Shown here piece after piece: positions 47,881-60,672 of a stretch of 64,000 bases of DNA; position 1 is the stretch's first letter, and the number at the start of each line of letters is the position of its first letter. The DNA is from Albula goreensis (Eukaryota > Chordata > Actinopteri > Albuliformes > Albulidae), in the NCBI GenBank assembly GCA_022829145.1, contig CM040746.1, positions 24,791,832 through 24,855,831 of the forward strand, read 5' to 3'. The position numbers were made by a program, and so were the translations under genes. The notes below the pieces were generated by a model that saw only the letters and a program-made list of their open reading frames with translations, did no database searches and was not told the DNA's origin.

Positions 47881-49253
47881 CTATTCACTCTGCTTTAGCC
47901 TTCTACTCCACTGTCTGTACCTCTGTCTATGTTTTTGTGTTTTTATGTGGGTCTATAAGTTTTACAAATAATAGCAGTATTAAAAATAACAATATTCTGA
48001 AAGCATTTGGCTGTATCTATTCTTTTAATCCACAGCATACAACAGGCTGAAGAAATATCGTGAATAAAAATGTTTTTCTGCTCATTTGTGTGCCTGTGTG
48101 TCTATGCTGGTGACTTCCTGCCACATGGACAGATCGAGGCAGCTCCATTCTGAGAACATGGCTGACAGAATCCCAGAATCCACCTCTGGCACCTGGGCAG
48201 TGTGTGTAGTGAAAGGGGGAGGCTGGGTTTGTTGGTGCCTCAGTGGCTCTGATTATCCCCTTTTCAGGCACAGCAGACTGTGTCCACCCACTATGACACA
48301 GCAGCAGGCCCTACACTCCTGCAGTGTTGCATTACACATCAGGCATGGTTTGTAACTCTGGATTGTACAGAATAGAAAACCTGAGACTCAACAGAAATAC
48401 ACACAACACCCTAACACATTAACACTGACACTACCAAAGAATATTTAATTTCATGTTTGTATTTAATGTTATACTTATATATACATGCCATACTCAGACA
48501 AGTTCACCTTTGAGTTTAGAATTTATATATTCAAGTCTTATAAAAATTCAGTATTTAATAAAAATGCAGGTATTAATAAGCACTCCTACCGCATTTGAAA
48601 AAGCTAAGGAATTGTATGGTATAAACAGCATCAGGTCACTGGAAAATTCCAGACACACATTTCTGACTTTCCATGTAAACAATATAACTCTGAGGCATGA
48701 TGTGGATCTTATGATATTAACCTCTATCTATCTCAGTTTATTTATAATCCAGTTCTGTTAGCTTTAGACAACTATTTTAAAGACACGGACATAAAAATAC
48801 TGAACTCGTTAGAATGGCTCATAGATTCCACAAATGTCATAAAGATTTATCAAACTTTTTCAGTCAGAGCTTAAACTTGGTGGGCAGAATTCAATTATGT
48901 GGCAGGCTTGAAGGTGGGCACAGAGGGAACATAAAGTTGAATTGAATTCTATGAAATATGTTTAATGGGAGTGCCCCACCACAGAATCCAGGGTGGGCTT
49001 TCTCTGTTCCTCCTGTGAAGAATTATAATTGAAGTTAGCCCCCAGAGACATGACTTTGTTTTCTTCCGGAGAGTGGTGGTGTGACAACTCCGGTTGACAG
49101 CTTTAGTTTGGGTAGTCCTTGGGGGGGAGGGGGTAAGACTGCCCATGCAGTTTCTCTCCTCCCACGGTGAGCTGTTATCCATGCTGAAAGGGACTAATTG
49201 TGGGATTCAAAATATTTCCCTTGTACAAGTTGTTCTCCAAGTTTCTTAAAACT

Positions 49254-49266
49254 CCCCCCCCCCCCC
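49254..49266. repeat. poly-C tract
   Basis: A run of 13 C lies in the intergenic region. Confidence 0.85.
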
Positions 49267-49934
49267 AAGACTAAGTCCTAGTAATCATGTGCCATTCTGT
49301 ATATTTTAGTGTGAGGGCTGGGTGTGTGAGGGCTGGCAAATGACAGCGCAGTTTTGCTGTCACTGGCTTCTTCCTCTGCTTACCTGCCTCTTGCTCTATC
49401 CAAAAAACGTTCTCATTTATTCCCAGTGGGGGTAGGTGTTCCACAGAATTCTGCTCAAATCTCTCCATCTTGAAGAAGTTCCTGGCATCATTGGATACAT
49501 TTTGGAAATTGTTCCATGTGTTTTTCTTTGTTCCATTGTTGTACTCTTAATGAACCATCTGTTTGAAAGAACCTGAAGTACTTCTGCAGCTATCTATAAA
49601 ATGTATATCTGGAAGAGGTGAATCCCTGCTCGCATCTAATAATAGGAGCTTCAGGAATACATACACTGAAATAAGTTCATAAGTGTTGTATAACTGTAAC
49701 AATCTGTTGGTCAGGGATTGTTTCATCTATATTGCTGAAAGGCTCCTGTTGGTACCCTCAGGTTCATTAATTTAGTGCAGATCAATCTTACATAGACCAG
49801 CGCACCTCTAGGGGCTGTGTGCACTGAAGGATGCTGGGAAATCAGAAATGCATGATGGAAGGTTTCTTTTTCTGCTGATGGATTTCTTTTTCTCTATGCT
49901 TCCCCCAGGATAGTCCATCACTCATAAAACACTG

Positions 49935-49935
49935 A

Positions 49936-49982
<47 letters not shown>

Positions 49983-49983
49983 C
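49935..49983. repeat. (CAT)n trinucleotide repeat
   Basis: About 16 uninterrupted CAT/ATC units are seen. The same triplet family appears in reverse-complement form at 51855. Confidence 0.95.
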
Positions 49984-50328
49984 TGCCATTGTTGTCATCA
50001 TCAACAGCATCACTCCCAAAGTACCCCAGGCCTCCTGGGATGGATTACCCATCTGCTGGTGAGCCATCTCCCCAGCTCCAGTTGACATGCTGTCACTCAG
50101 TGGCCTGCAGATATCAATGCTCTCCTATAGTCCCTTAAAATTTGGGTCCATCCAAACTGTGTCCTTCACCATAACACGATAGTCTTGATCATATATCACC
50201 AATTTTCACGCAGCATATTCCAAAGCACAATGTCCTTCATCTTAATAGTTTGTTCAACCCTAAGTGCCCACAGTGTTTTCCCCAATGTCCTCCATCCAAA
50301 CTACTGTCCTTCCCCACTTTAGCTGCTA

Positions 50329-50688
50329 TCTGTTCTGGCTCCCCGCTGGTGGAATGACCTTCCCACGGAGGTCAGAACAGCAGATAGTCTGTCCACCTTC
50401 AAGTGCAGACTGAAGACTCACCTCTTCAGGATGCACCTCTCTCCTTCCCTCCCTGGCTCCCCCACTTAGCAATAGTTTTGCTTGGAGCAACTTTATCTTA
50501 ATCATTGTTGATATTACTAATTGTTTCTTGTACCGTTTCTTGAGCAGGTCATCCATAGGGTTTAGTCCAGGCTAACCCTACTGGCACTTGAGACTTTTAC
50601 CCTTCGCTAGCGCTTTAACACACTTGTCCAGATAGAAATGTCATTCTGGATAAAAGCGTCTGCTAAATGCCTATAATGTAATGTAATT
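50329..50688 (+). mobile_element. 5'-truncated L2-clade LINE (UnaL2-like 3' end)
   Basis: A frame from 50329 reads SVLAPRWWNDLPTEVR and continues TADSLSTFKCRLKTHLFRMH to a stop at 50467. This matches the conserved C-terminus of L2-clade reverse transcriptase proteins (W..LP..R....L..FK..LKTHLF). The 3' UTR then ends with TTCTGGATAAAAGCGTCTGC, TAAATGCC and a short TGTAA-type repeat, the tail of UnaL2-like fish LINEs. About 360 bases survive, representing only the 3' end, as is usual for 5'-truncated LINE copies. It is far too short to be active. Confidence 0.85.
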
Positions 50689-51854
50689 TAAATAAGCTAT
50701 CATTTACCAATAAAAATGTTTTCTCTCCACACCTAATGCAATCATTGGTCCAAATTATTTAGTAACTGACAGATATTATGATATTTACTCCCATTTTTAA
50801 AAACTTAAAAAGTAAACACAAATGTATAATGCTTTTTAACAGGACACTCTGGGGGATCAATGTCACCATCAGGTATAACTCCAGATAGTAATGTTTCATG
50901 ATATCGCTGCTTACTGTCTCATCATGGGCAAGGTGTACATTGTATGTTCCATTTATGTGTGGAAAATCTTTTTTATTTTGTCATTAAGCCACAGACAACT
51001 TCTTTGGAATTTCTTAAAGTATTGCTGGCAGCAGTGATGATTTGACACCAAGCTAAATTTAGAGGCAGTGGTGGTAGAGATGCTGTCTCTTTGTGTTTTT
51101 TGGAATTGTTAAATTGTTTCAAAAAGAACTGAACTTCCAGTTCATGCTATGTGGGATCTGTTTATATCCTATTCTATGGTTAGCCCAATGCTGAGACAAA
51201 ACTTAAGGTAAATTGTTTTGGGATCTGCTCTGTGAAAAAGCAATGAATCCTCTTTTATGTAAATCAATCATAACATGTAACAAAAAAGAGTACAGCGGCT
51301 TGCACAAGGACTGTACATCAGAATCTGTATATTTTTCTTTTTCTCTCCTTTCCCTTTTCCTTCTAGATTTACCCAGAGAATGCATCCTGACATGTACTTA
51401 ATCACAATGTGTCAGCAGAGGGATCATATTTTCCTACAGAGCAGATTCATCATTAATTGCAACCAAGGTTTAGAGTCAAACATTTTTATTTGACAAGTGA
51501 CAATTAATTCATTCTCACTGGGTAAGATTTTGACTTGTTAATTGTTAATTTTGACTTACATGTAATATGTAAAAATATAATTATGTCACAATCTGGTAAA
51601 TGTCATCTGAGAAATATACTGTGGGCTGATTTATATGGATATATTGTTGCACATTAATGGGGAAATGTGGATTTTGTTTGTCAAGTAATTGCTTTTTCTA
51701 TCTAATGTTGTATTACATTGAGGTGTATGTTGTAGTGACAGTTCTGTATTATAAAGTGTGACTGTCAGTATTTCAGTAAGAACAATTTTATCATCCACTT
51801 TATCAGTGGTTGCCTTCTAAAATAGTATGAAGGAAACACTATTATTAGGAGAAT

Positions 51855-51903
<49 letters not shown>

Positions 51904-51926
51904 CGACAACGACGATGACGATGATG
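51855..51926. repeat. (GAT)n trinucleotide repeat
   Basis: About 16 GAT units are followed by a degenerate GAC/AAC/GAT segment. It gives a poly-aspartate open frame, but no gene context supports translation. Confidence 0.95.
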
Positions 51927-54900
51927 GTTTTGTCAATGTCAAACCATCCAGAATGAGAAAACACCCAATGAACATTGATTCAATATTATGGAATATTAGT
52001 TTTAATATTTACGGGGACTGACTGCATGATTAAGTGTACTTTGAACAACAGACAGCCTACTGTCATTCATGCGTGTAATCTGGCACCAGGAGTGTGTCCA
52101 AAACAACCGACTGACTTACGTTTTCAAATAATTCCTGGGAGGGGAAAACTGAGGGAGGAAGGAGAGGAATACCTTTAACAGTGGAGTATGTTTTAATAAT
52201 CTGGTTTCTCACCAAACTGTGATGGGCAGTTGTGACTTTGTATTACCAACTGCACCAGGAACCCTGCAGCTGAGGCATATGGACTCCCCTGAAGCATGAG
52301 CCACTATCAATATCATGAGACAATATCGTTTGTGCCCATAGGCTACTGGTTGTCATTAATGAGAGATGTGGAGGAACACTGGCCATCTTTACCAGACCAG
52401 ATAAGCCAGTTGTGTTACAAAAAATTGTATCATTATTCATATAGAAATGTAACCATTGGTCATGTTCAGCTAAATATAAAGATAGCGCTCCAACCTTTAG
52501 TGTCTATGAGCAAGGTCTAAAATGCCTTTCTGTTAAATCAGTACATCATAAGTTAAACCACACAGTTACAGATAATGTCTCATTCCTCCATTCATAATTC
52601 ATAAACTCCATTCTTAATTCATCTGAATTCATAATTTGTGTTATTATCTATGTGAATAACGAACAATTTATTCATCTAATCTTGCTAAACTAATGACATC
52701 CTGACTATACAGTGATACCCTCAAATGTATATCTAAATTCTATCCTCAGAGGCCGATAAGAGACATACATTCTGCACTGAAAGCAGCAAGCTATTAAAGT
52801 GTTTTCATAAAGTATGTTTCCATAGATACTCTGTCATTTTTCCTGTAATTTTCCTGCATTTTACTGGGATGGGGTTCTGTAGAGTTCAGCACCTAGTGAA
52901 TTTGTGGTAATATTCTCTGCTGACATGTGTAGCAACAACGTTTTGATTATGAAACTATGTGGCAGCCAAATATTTGTTGAATAATACTGCATTTCACCTG
53001 TGTAAGATCTAAATATTGTTTCTGTACAGTAAGTCTTCTATACTGTAGCATAACATACGCTATCTACCTGTCAATAATTTACTGTTAAATTCTCCACACA
53101 TATTTGAGAGTGGAATATAACAAGTATAACATGTACTCTGATCCATTGCTCCAGCAACAAACAATGCAGTTACACCAAATAAACTTGCAGAAAATACTCC
53201 ACAAAATACATCAGTTTTTTCCCCTTTCTGAAGTCATGGTTTTAAAATTGACTTTTGCAATAAATAACTTTCTGTGCTGTCTGTGTATACTTGTTTTCAG
53301 TCCAACCACAGCAGTCTCAAAATGGTAACAAATGAGCTGAGACTAAAACTGGCATGAAAAAAGAAAAAAACAATCTGCACTGCAGGCCACTGTACTTGAT
53401 GCTTTCCAAGTTCCTGCTGTTGTCATAACTAGCATCAATGATATGTTTTCATTTTTTCAATGGCAAGGGTCATGTATAAAATTTCATTTGCTAAATATTT
53501 AGCTTTTTAAAATGAGATATATGGGCTTGAAACCATTTGGGGGTCTCAGACTCAGTCTAAGCCTCTGGAAAAATGTAAGATTTGAGCTAGCAGTATACAA
53601 GTAATCTCCTTGTCAATCTGTGGGAAAGTGTGAGATTTAGGCTAAATTTGATAAGAAAGGTTTAAAAAAAAGTGTCATGTTTTACTTTGGCGCTCCATGC
53701 CTGTTAGCTGTAAAACTTATTGGAGCTCATTTATACAATATATAACTGCTTAAAATTAAGTCACTTTCAACTTCAGTTGTCATATTACAAAATTCAGCAT
53801 ATGAGTTATGTCCTTATCAATATGCAACCCAGCAAATATTGTTCTTTTGTTAAATATGAAGTAGCCTACTAATTAACAATGCATTAAGTTTTCCCAGAAA
53901 ATGTGAAGAATGACAACATATATCTTTTCATGTAGTTCATGTAGTCTATCTTAGAAACTAATGCTTCAGTTGTCTTCATAATTTTATTAATTGCATCATT
54001 AAAACATATTCACAATACATACATTAATATGAATCAGAGGTCAACCATGGAAGTTGGATAAGTGACAGTATTATTTCATTATTTCACCCTATTTACTTCT
54101 TTATATTTTTACTGATTGTGTTTGCTGAAGGTAACATGATACATACAGTTAGTGCTGTCATATCATAATGAGGGATGAGGACCTATACTGTTCTTAACCC
54201 TTTCTGGATACAGTAAATTTAGATGGAATTTCATGCAGTGCTATGCATGTGTATTTTCAGCAACACTTGCATTTGAACAAGGGCCTACACCCATCTTAAC
54301 TGTAATGGTATTCCATAGTTTTAGATATGGTACACAATATAATCATAAACATACCAGATTTTTTTTTTATCAGAGGGTTCTTTCAAAGAAAAATTCAAAG
54401 ACAGGATCCTCTAAAATAGTGACGTAAAATACTCTGCACGGACACTCCCTCGTTTGAGTGTGGGAGTAAGCCCCACTGAATTTCCAGGATGTTGGAAGAA
54501 TAGCTAAAATTGATTTGCCTTTTTGGTATTCTGAAAAGTGTTGAACCATGGCTGTCTGTATCAGAATTGTCAGAATGTATATGCTAATTCTACATGTTAA
54601 TCAAAATTATGTTGTCATGGGTTACTAATGCATTAGATATGGATCATAACAAAGGAGGGGGAGGAAAAGTTTTGGTCTGGCTCTCACACAAAAAAGACAT
54701 TGTGTACCATCCATTGTCATCATGCTGTCAGGGCTAGGATTTGGAATTTGACAAATGCACGGGAGTTTGCCAAGAACTGAAATGTAAAGAGATTGACTTG
54801 GACACTGGTGGAGCAGAAACTGGGTCAGTCTAGTTGAGAAGGGGACTAAGCCTGTGGCAAAAATACAAGCCCACTGAGAACGTGTCACTTACAAGCAATT

Positions 54901-55116
54901 ATAATCTACTGGCCCACTGCAATTACAGAGACCGTTTTCCAAAATACGTATTGCTCAGGGCTGATGTTCCACAATTGTGACAAAGCTTCAAAGTTGTAGG
55001 CTATTTTATGTAAGATGTTTACAGTTCTTTGCTGTGTGTGCAGATTTTGGATCACACATAGAAATTCTATGGAAATTTCTTGATGCCACAATGAAAGGTA
55101 CTTTTTGTACCATTCC

Positions 55117-55190
55117 TATGCACTTTGCCTTGTAAGTCGCTCTGGATAAGAACATCTGACAAATGTCCTTAATGTAATGTAATGTAATGA
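55117..55190 (+). mobile_element. short L2/UnaL2-like LINE or SINE 3' tail
   Basis: TGTAAGTCGCTCTGGATAAG, then a diverged CATCTGACAAATG and (TGTAA)n, matches the tail shared by UnaL2-type LINEs and their SINEs. Only the last 70 or so bases are present, so LINE and SINE origins cannot be told apart. Confidence 0.75.
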
Positions 55191-56281
55191 ATGAAGTCAT
55201 GTTGCATTTTTCATTTTGCTTCACAAATCAATAAGGTCATAAATTTATTGTTCCATAATTAAAGTCATACGGACATTGATTTACTTTGCATATCATTTAC
55301 TGGTATGTCACCAGAGTACATTGCTTTTTATAAAAATATTGACATTTTTCATGAATTAATGAAATACAATGCACATTTTATAAAACAAAAAAGGCCTTAT
55401 TTTACCATAATAAAGTGCATGAATCGTGAACAGCACAGCAGAAGTAAGAATTTATACCCATAAGATGCATCATGCATATGCAAGTGAAAAAAAATGCAAC
55501 AAAATCTAAAACCAAGGCTGACATATACAGAAGCAGATTACTTGTGCCTATGGAACTAGTCCATTCCACTAAAAGCAACTTTGCAGTACTTATGAAATAT
55601 GCCCAATATGTAGCTAAGTAGCAAGTGGAGCCTTTTTTTATCCTAAAACAATGATAATGCATTCTATTTGTGCTTGCATTGGTATGCTGTATGACAAAAA
55701 GGTTATAATAGTAAAACCTGTTACAGTAAAGCATTAATGTCATCTGTCAGTTTTGTTCTTGCACTTCACAGGTTCATAGGTGTGACATATTTATACTTCC
55801 TTGTTTCTGATCCCCTTAAAATATTACATTCTGCCTTTTTAGAAAATGTCATCTCACTGTACTTGGACTTTCAGAGCTGAACAGCTATTGACAATGCCTC
55901 AGCTGTAGAATAAGTGAAAATGATAGATAAGTTCATTGTACTGGGTGTAAGTGTTCATGAGGCACTTTCAATGGATGACCAGCTATCCATGAATAGCCTT
56001 AGCCGCTAAAGCAAATCTTGGTAAATTCCTCACCCATTACTGTCAATATTTGCTCAGTCTTTTCCAGCAATAACTATTGAAATAGCACAAAATCATCAGA
56101 TGTGTTTCCCCTTTGATTGCAGCAGGAGAGCTTATGTCTCCTTTTTCAAATTTGTCATGACTTAAAGTCTTCTTTCATTTTAATCCGTACAGGAAATCTG
56201 GTAAATAAAAATGCATCCTAACTGAAAACAATGCATTGTTTTATGTTTTATTCTAGGGTGTGTAATGTTTTTAGGTTGTAA

Positions 56282-56330
56282 TAAATGTGTGTTGTAATTA
56301 ATATGCATTATTAATTACAACACACATTTA
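56282..56330. repeat. 22-bp perfect inverted repeat (hairpin)
   Basis: The arms are 56282-56303 and 56309-56330, perfectly complementary, with a 5-base loop TGCAT. The stem is AT-rich except for a GTGTGTTG core. It may be a small palindromic element or a chance product of local duplication. No target-site duplication was identified. Confidence 0.9.
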
Positions 56331-58823
56331 CAATATTACATTTCTATATGAATAATGATCAAAATAAATATGCAATAATAGTATTCAGACAAGATACTGG
56401 AAAACTGAAGAAAATGAATATTTCTTGTTTATTTATTACAATAATATTATTTTCCAGTCATTGAAAATGTTTTTAATGTTTCTCAGTCATAGACTGACAA
56501 TTGAATATAATGGATTGACACATGAATAAATACTTATTTCAGTAAAATGAATAACTGAATTGAGAAATATGCTTTACCATTTATAATAAATTGTGGAATT
56601 ATGATCCATGCCTTAATTCTTTCAAGTTTCAAATCAACTGGAGATCATTGCTAATCACAAGACAATTTTGATTTCTTACTCCGTCTAAATTATAATTAAT
56701 TAGATAACACAACAATTACATTTCATTTCAATATTAAATAATTATATAAATAATCATGTCAGGCTTAAGAGGCAGTAGATATCATGAAGCAAAACACTGT
56801 GAGTGAAAACACAAGGCCTAACGAATGAGTATACCATGGAATCTTGGAAGTATTTAAGTAAAAGGACATACTTTGTGCTACCATTGTACCTTTGCTTACA
56901 TACTTGAACTTGTTAACTTTCTCATAAACAGCAACAAACTACAGCTACTGTTTTCTTGGCATTACAAGAGCTGCATTTTGTTGCTGTCTATGCCATTGTT
57001 AAAATTACATTACATGGTTCAAAAACAACTAAGTGTTAGCTATACAACTAGAACTCCAGAAAACAACAAAGCAATAAGCTGTTGCTGAATTGCTTCATGC
57101 CGGGATCACTCTTAGGGTTTAATGCTGATCATACTGATAGACACAGTACCTGTCATGCCCAGACAGACAAATCTTATGATGTGTTATGATGCTGACATAG
57201 AGAAATAAATAACCATGACTGTTTAATGGTAAGCCACATATATACAAATCCAAGAATAACGCAAACAGCCATAACACAATACAATAAAGGATGAGTACAA
57301 CTGAGAGCTGTACTAGCAGTGCTACAGAGAATAGTAGCATTTTATGTATAATGTTTTATTAAAATACAAAGTAATGCTCAGTCAAATGTTCTTGTTTAAT
57401 TATCTGTCCTACAGTGATATACATAGTCACTGCCCCTACACCTACCCTGAAGAAAAAAAGCCAATTCACCCATTTCACATGGTCTCTCACCACACCACAT
57501 CTAATAAATGGGCTTGTTTGGAGAGCAGAGATTGCAAGACTGCTAATAATAGGCTAAATTTTCCTGGTGAAACCACTCCAGTAATACACCCACATAATGC
57601 TCCCCATGCAACTAGGGTTAATTCTCACTCTTTGTCATCTTTTTTTTTGTCATCAAATTTGGCAACCCCGAGTCTTGAGTCTTGTGTCGGCTGTCACATG
57701 TAACTGAAACTAAGGACTAGTTTATGTTATAAATAAACATCATGGGTCCAGACCAAGATCCACAATGTAAATGTGTTTCAGTGTAAGAAATGAATTGCCT
57801 ACATGTGCGTGCTTACATGTGGATGTATTTCAGTGTTTTGTGTGTTCTTAGTTATGAGTGTGTGAGCTTGCCTGGCGAGGGTCTCTCAAAACTGCTGAAG
57901 ACAGTGCAATAAATGTCTCAGGGATAATTTTGTTATCAGAGGCTAAATGGTTTCTCCTAAAGTGTCGGTCTTGCAGGGACATGTTTACTGAGGAGGCCGG
58001 GACTCAAATTCATTTCTCCCTACACTCCCGAGACATTCTGCACTGCCCTGAAACTGTTCCAGTCACCTCTTTTCAAATGAGGAGCCGCAGTGAAAGAAAA
58101 GCGTCACATGTTTCACACGTCTGTGTTCGATGACTCTCCACGCAGTGAAGCTCAGTGTACGCTTCCCGAATTTATCGTCCACCTCCACTAGTCTGTCGCT
58201 GTTCGGCGGGCAGCAACCTGGAGCGTGTTGTCTTTTTTCTGCGGATCTGAACTGGATCAATTTCTTCAGTCGAGCAACAACCAACGAAGGTGTATTGACT
58301 TTTGCTGGATATAAAACGAGACGGAATGAAAAGGCGAGGAAAGCAGGGTGAACTGGAGTGCGTTCTTCCTTCGTTTTCTGCTTCACAAATAAAGGACATG
58401 CACTTGTTACAATGCGGCCAAACTACATAACAGCCTAACCATGTTTCAACTGGGAACATGCGCATGATGGAATGTTTCTTAAAATTAATTTGAAAGAACA
58501 CTTGGAATTCCTTCTTCATCGCCAGTGAGAGTGTCTCTGACAGTTGATTTGATTTCTTAACACGAACCATCAACCCGCTTTTAAAAATCTGCTGGGATTT
58601 ATTTGTAATTCCAAGAAGAGGCAAAGAAAACGCTACATTGTCATCAACTCCCCCTGGGTGGAAGGTGTAACTTACTAGTATTTCACTTTACCATTTTGAA
58701 CTTTAAAATAAGAAAAAGAATATTTGGAGACGGATTTGTTGTACCAAAGTTTTCGAATAAATAACACTCGTAGTTAAATGCAAGTCAGCGTGGGAACTCT
58801 TGAAGATCAATATCTTTTCAGGG

Positions 58824-58830
58824 TATAAAA
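58824..58830 (+). promoter_or_regulatory. smim32: TATA box of smim32
   Basis: A consensus TATAAAA with GC-rich flanks (GGGTATAAAAGGAGG) would place transcription start near 58855. It lies about 200 bases upstream of the donor that ends the proposed untranslated first exon. The inference rests on the motif, its spacing and the gene downstream. Confidence 0.55.
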
Positions 58831-58854
58831 GGAGGTATATTTCATTCGAGCTAT

Positions 58855-59028
58855 TTTACTTATAGGTAATACGGGTTTATTGCAGGTCAAAGCGCACCCC
58901 GCAGGCAGGTGCGCATTACCTAAACGGAGAGGTTGGCGAGGCAGTTGGGCATTTGAGGAATGCAGACACAGGAATTCACGTAGGCTACTCAACCTCACCA
59001 GCGGTGTGCTGTCTGCACCGCTCTCAAA
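58855..59028 (+). other. smim32: smim32 untranslated exon 1 (proposed)
   Basis: The sequence is GC-richer than its surroundings, starts about 25-30 bases after the TATA box and ends at a consensus donor GTGAGT (59029). The next acceptor, TGATTTCAG, precedes the coding exon at 59253, giving an intron of 224 bases. The start is estimated. Confidence 0.45.
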
Positions 59029-59280
59029 GTGAGTAACGACATAGTATCCTCGGATCCAGTCATTTATGGATGAATAGATACATGAATATTACATGTGAAT
59101 CTATGTCCATGTGTGGAAAATGTTATCTGCGCAAGTATTGGGTTCTACGATAGCCTATAGCTAATATGAAATAATCAGTTAGTTGTTTAAGTATTTGCTT
59201 TTAGGCTTCAAAGGATACATGTGACCCTAACGTATTCGTGTTCTGATTTCAGCTGAATATTGAAGAAAACAGGAAGAGGA

Positions 59281-59592
59281 ATGTTGAGGCAGATAATACT
59301 GAACTCCACCGCTGCCTCTGGGCTTGAGCTGATGACCCAGACACAAGCACCATCCCTAAATATCTCTCACGGGCCCGTGAGCGCTTCAGCGCTGCTGAGA
59401 CCGACAGGCAGGGGACTTCGTGAGGGGGAGCTGAGTAAACCGGATTTGGCCACCTACATAGTTATTTTCTTGCTGCTGTTTTTGCTGGTGCTAATAATCG
59501 TGTTTTATATAAACTGTCAGCTTAAGAACTCCTTTTTCGCGTCCATGCCATATGATAGGTCCTTGCGGGAGACGAGAAGCTCCTACAAGTGA
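59281..59592 (+). CDS. smim32: smim32, small integral membrane protein 32
   Basis: This single coding exon of 103 residues has its acceptor at 59252 and its start at the first ATG in frame (59281, MLRQIILNSTAASG). The N-terminal half has two N-glycosylation sequons (Asn8 NST, Asn27 NIS). KPDLATY precedes a hydrophobic helix at about 59-77 (IVIFLLLFLLVLIIVFYI). The C-terminal tail NCQLKNSFFASMPYDRSLRE with TRSSYK ends the protein. The KPDL.TY, CQL, PYDRSLR pattern matches human SMIM32 (recalled: KPDLPTY, CQLRHS, PHDRSLRDAR). Its position beside trpc7 also fits. SMIM32 is a single-pass membrane protein of unknown biochemical role, noted in mammals for expression in brain. The topology, glycosylated N-terminus outside, is inferred. 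A CATAAA at 59735 may serve as a poly-A signal. Confidence 0.88.
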   Translation: MLRQIILNSTAASGLELMTQTQAPSLNISHGPVSASALLRPTGRGLREGELSKPDLATYIVIFLLLFLLVLIIVFYINCQLKNSFFASMPYDRSLRETRSSYK

Positions 59593-60650
59593 ACTGACAC
59601 GGAGTTAGGACCATAGTGTCCGCCAGTGATCCGTCAAGATACTTAATCTGTGGAATGTGTTCATTTTGTATAAGGTGCCGTAACAATATATGCAGTATTT
59701 TCTGATATGAACTTAATGTTAGTATGTGATTGTACATAAAGATAATTATGACATTTTGTTTTGCGACCTGAATGTGTTTTATTTATTCATTTAAATACAG
59801 AGATAAGCAGTTTCATTCATTTTTTTTCTTGTTGAACAAACATTTATAAATCCTAAACGTCTCTTGATCGAGCGAAGTTCAAAGAACGAAATATTCAATT
59901 TGGCTTGTGATCTGTAAAATCTGGGGGTGGGCTCTGAGGGGGGGTGCTGTGCCTTCAAGGAGGAATCCAATTTAAAAACCTCAGTTACTTACCATGTAGG
60001 TTAACAGATTATTGACCTACGCTGCCCTAATATCTGTAGACGGACGACTCCTTTGATAATCTGATGATAAATATTAGTATTGTGGAAAGAAATTGAGCAC
60101 GGAAGTCTGGCTGCTAACATCATTCCAGGAATGTTGAGTTCCTCCCCCACTTGTTTTGTATTGTAAACAATATCTTGTCTGAATTGTATGCATGAGCCCC
60201 TATATTAGATGAATTGCATCTGTTTAATGGGCACCTGTACTGTAAAAATGGGCAATTACTGCATACATTAATGTCTATCACTTCAAAATTTGGCCACAGA
60301 AAATCACAATTAGTGATTGGGTAAAAGTGAAAATAGTTAATTTTGGTGATATTTATGGGTCCTTTTATTGGTTTGATGGGGTTCAGCACCTGTGTAACCA
60401 TATCTTTCTTACCTTAGCTAAGTTGTATATGGAAGTCAGTTGTTTGTTTCTTGCTGCATAAGAGAACCCCACAGGCAACAAACCACCTATGACTGTTGCA
60501 GTAAGACATTGACAGTCCTCAGAAAAGACTACCATATTTAATGAAAACCATGTTGAAACGTCACCACATTCCATGTTAAAATGTAATTTTGAGCAACAGC
60601 AAGTTGATCTGATAAAAGTGCTCATTTCTTTATCACTTTAAACCAGCTCC

Positions 60651-60672
60651 AAAAAAAAAAAAAAAAAAAAAA
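60651..60672. repeat. poly-A tract
   Basis: A run of about 22 A with no recognised element body. Confidence 0.88.

Larger units (their letters stand above)
46791..58790. other. intergenic region between trpc7 and smim32
   Basis: About 12 kb of AT-rich sequence contains two L2-type LINE fragments, ATC and GAT trinucleotide arrays, a poly-C tract and a strong hairpin, all listed. The segment 57860-58350 is GC-richer, with several CpGs, and may belong to the smim32 regulatory region. No gene can be supported. Confidence 0.6.

Noticed and set aside
51827-52021. Open frame with a poly-aspartate run
   Set aside because: It is the (GAT)n repeat read in one frame, with no conserved flanking protein sequence or gene context.
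58172-58624. 150-codon minus-strand open frame upstream of smim32
   Set aside because: No domain recognised. The region is better explained as smim32 5' regulatory sequence, and the frame is likely chance in GC-richer DNA.
59260-59280. Upstream extension of the smim32 frame (KKTGRG)
   Set aside because: The extension would start at TTG. The first ATG at 59281 is the natural start and gives the usual protein length.
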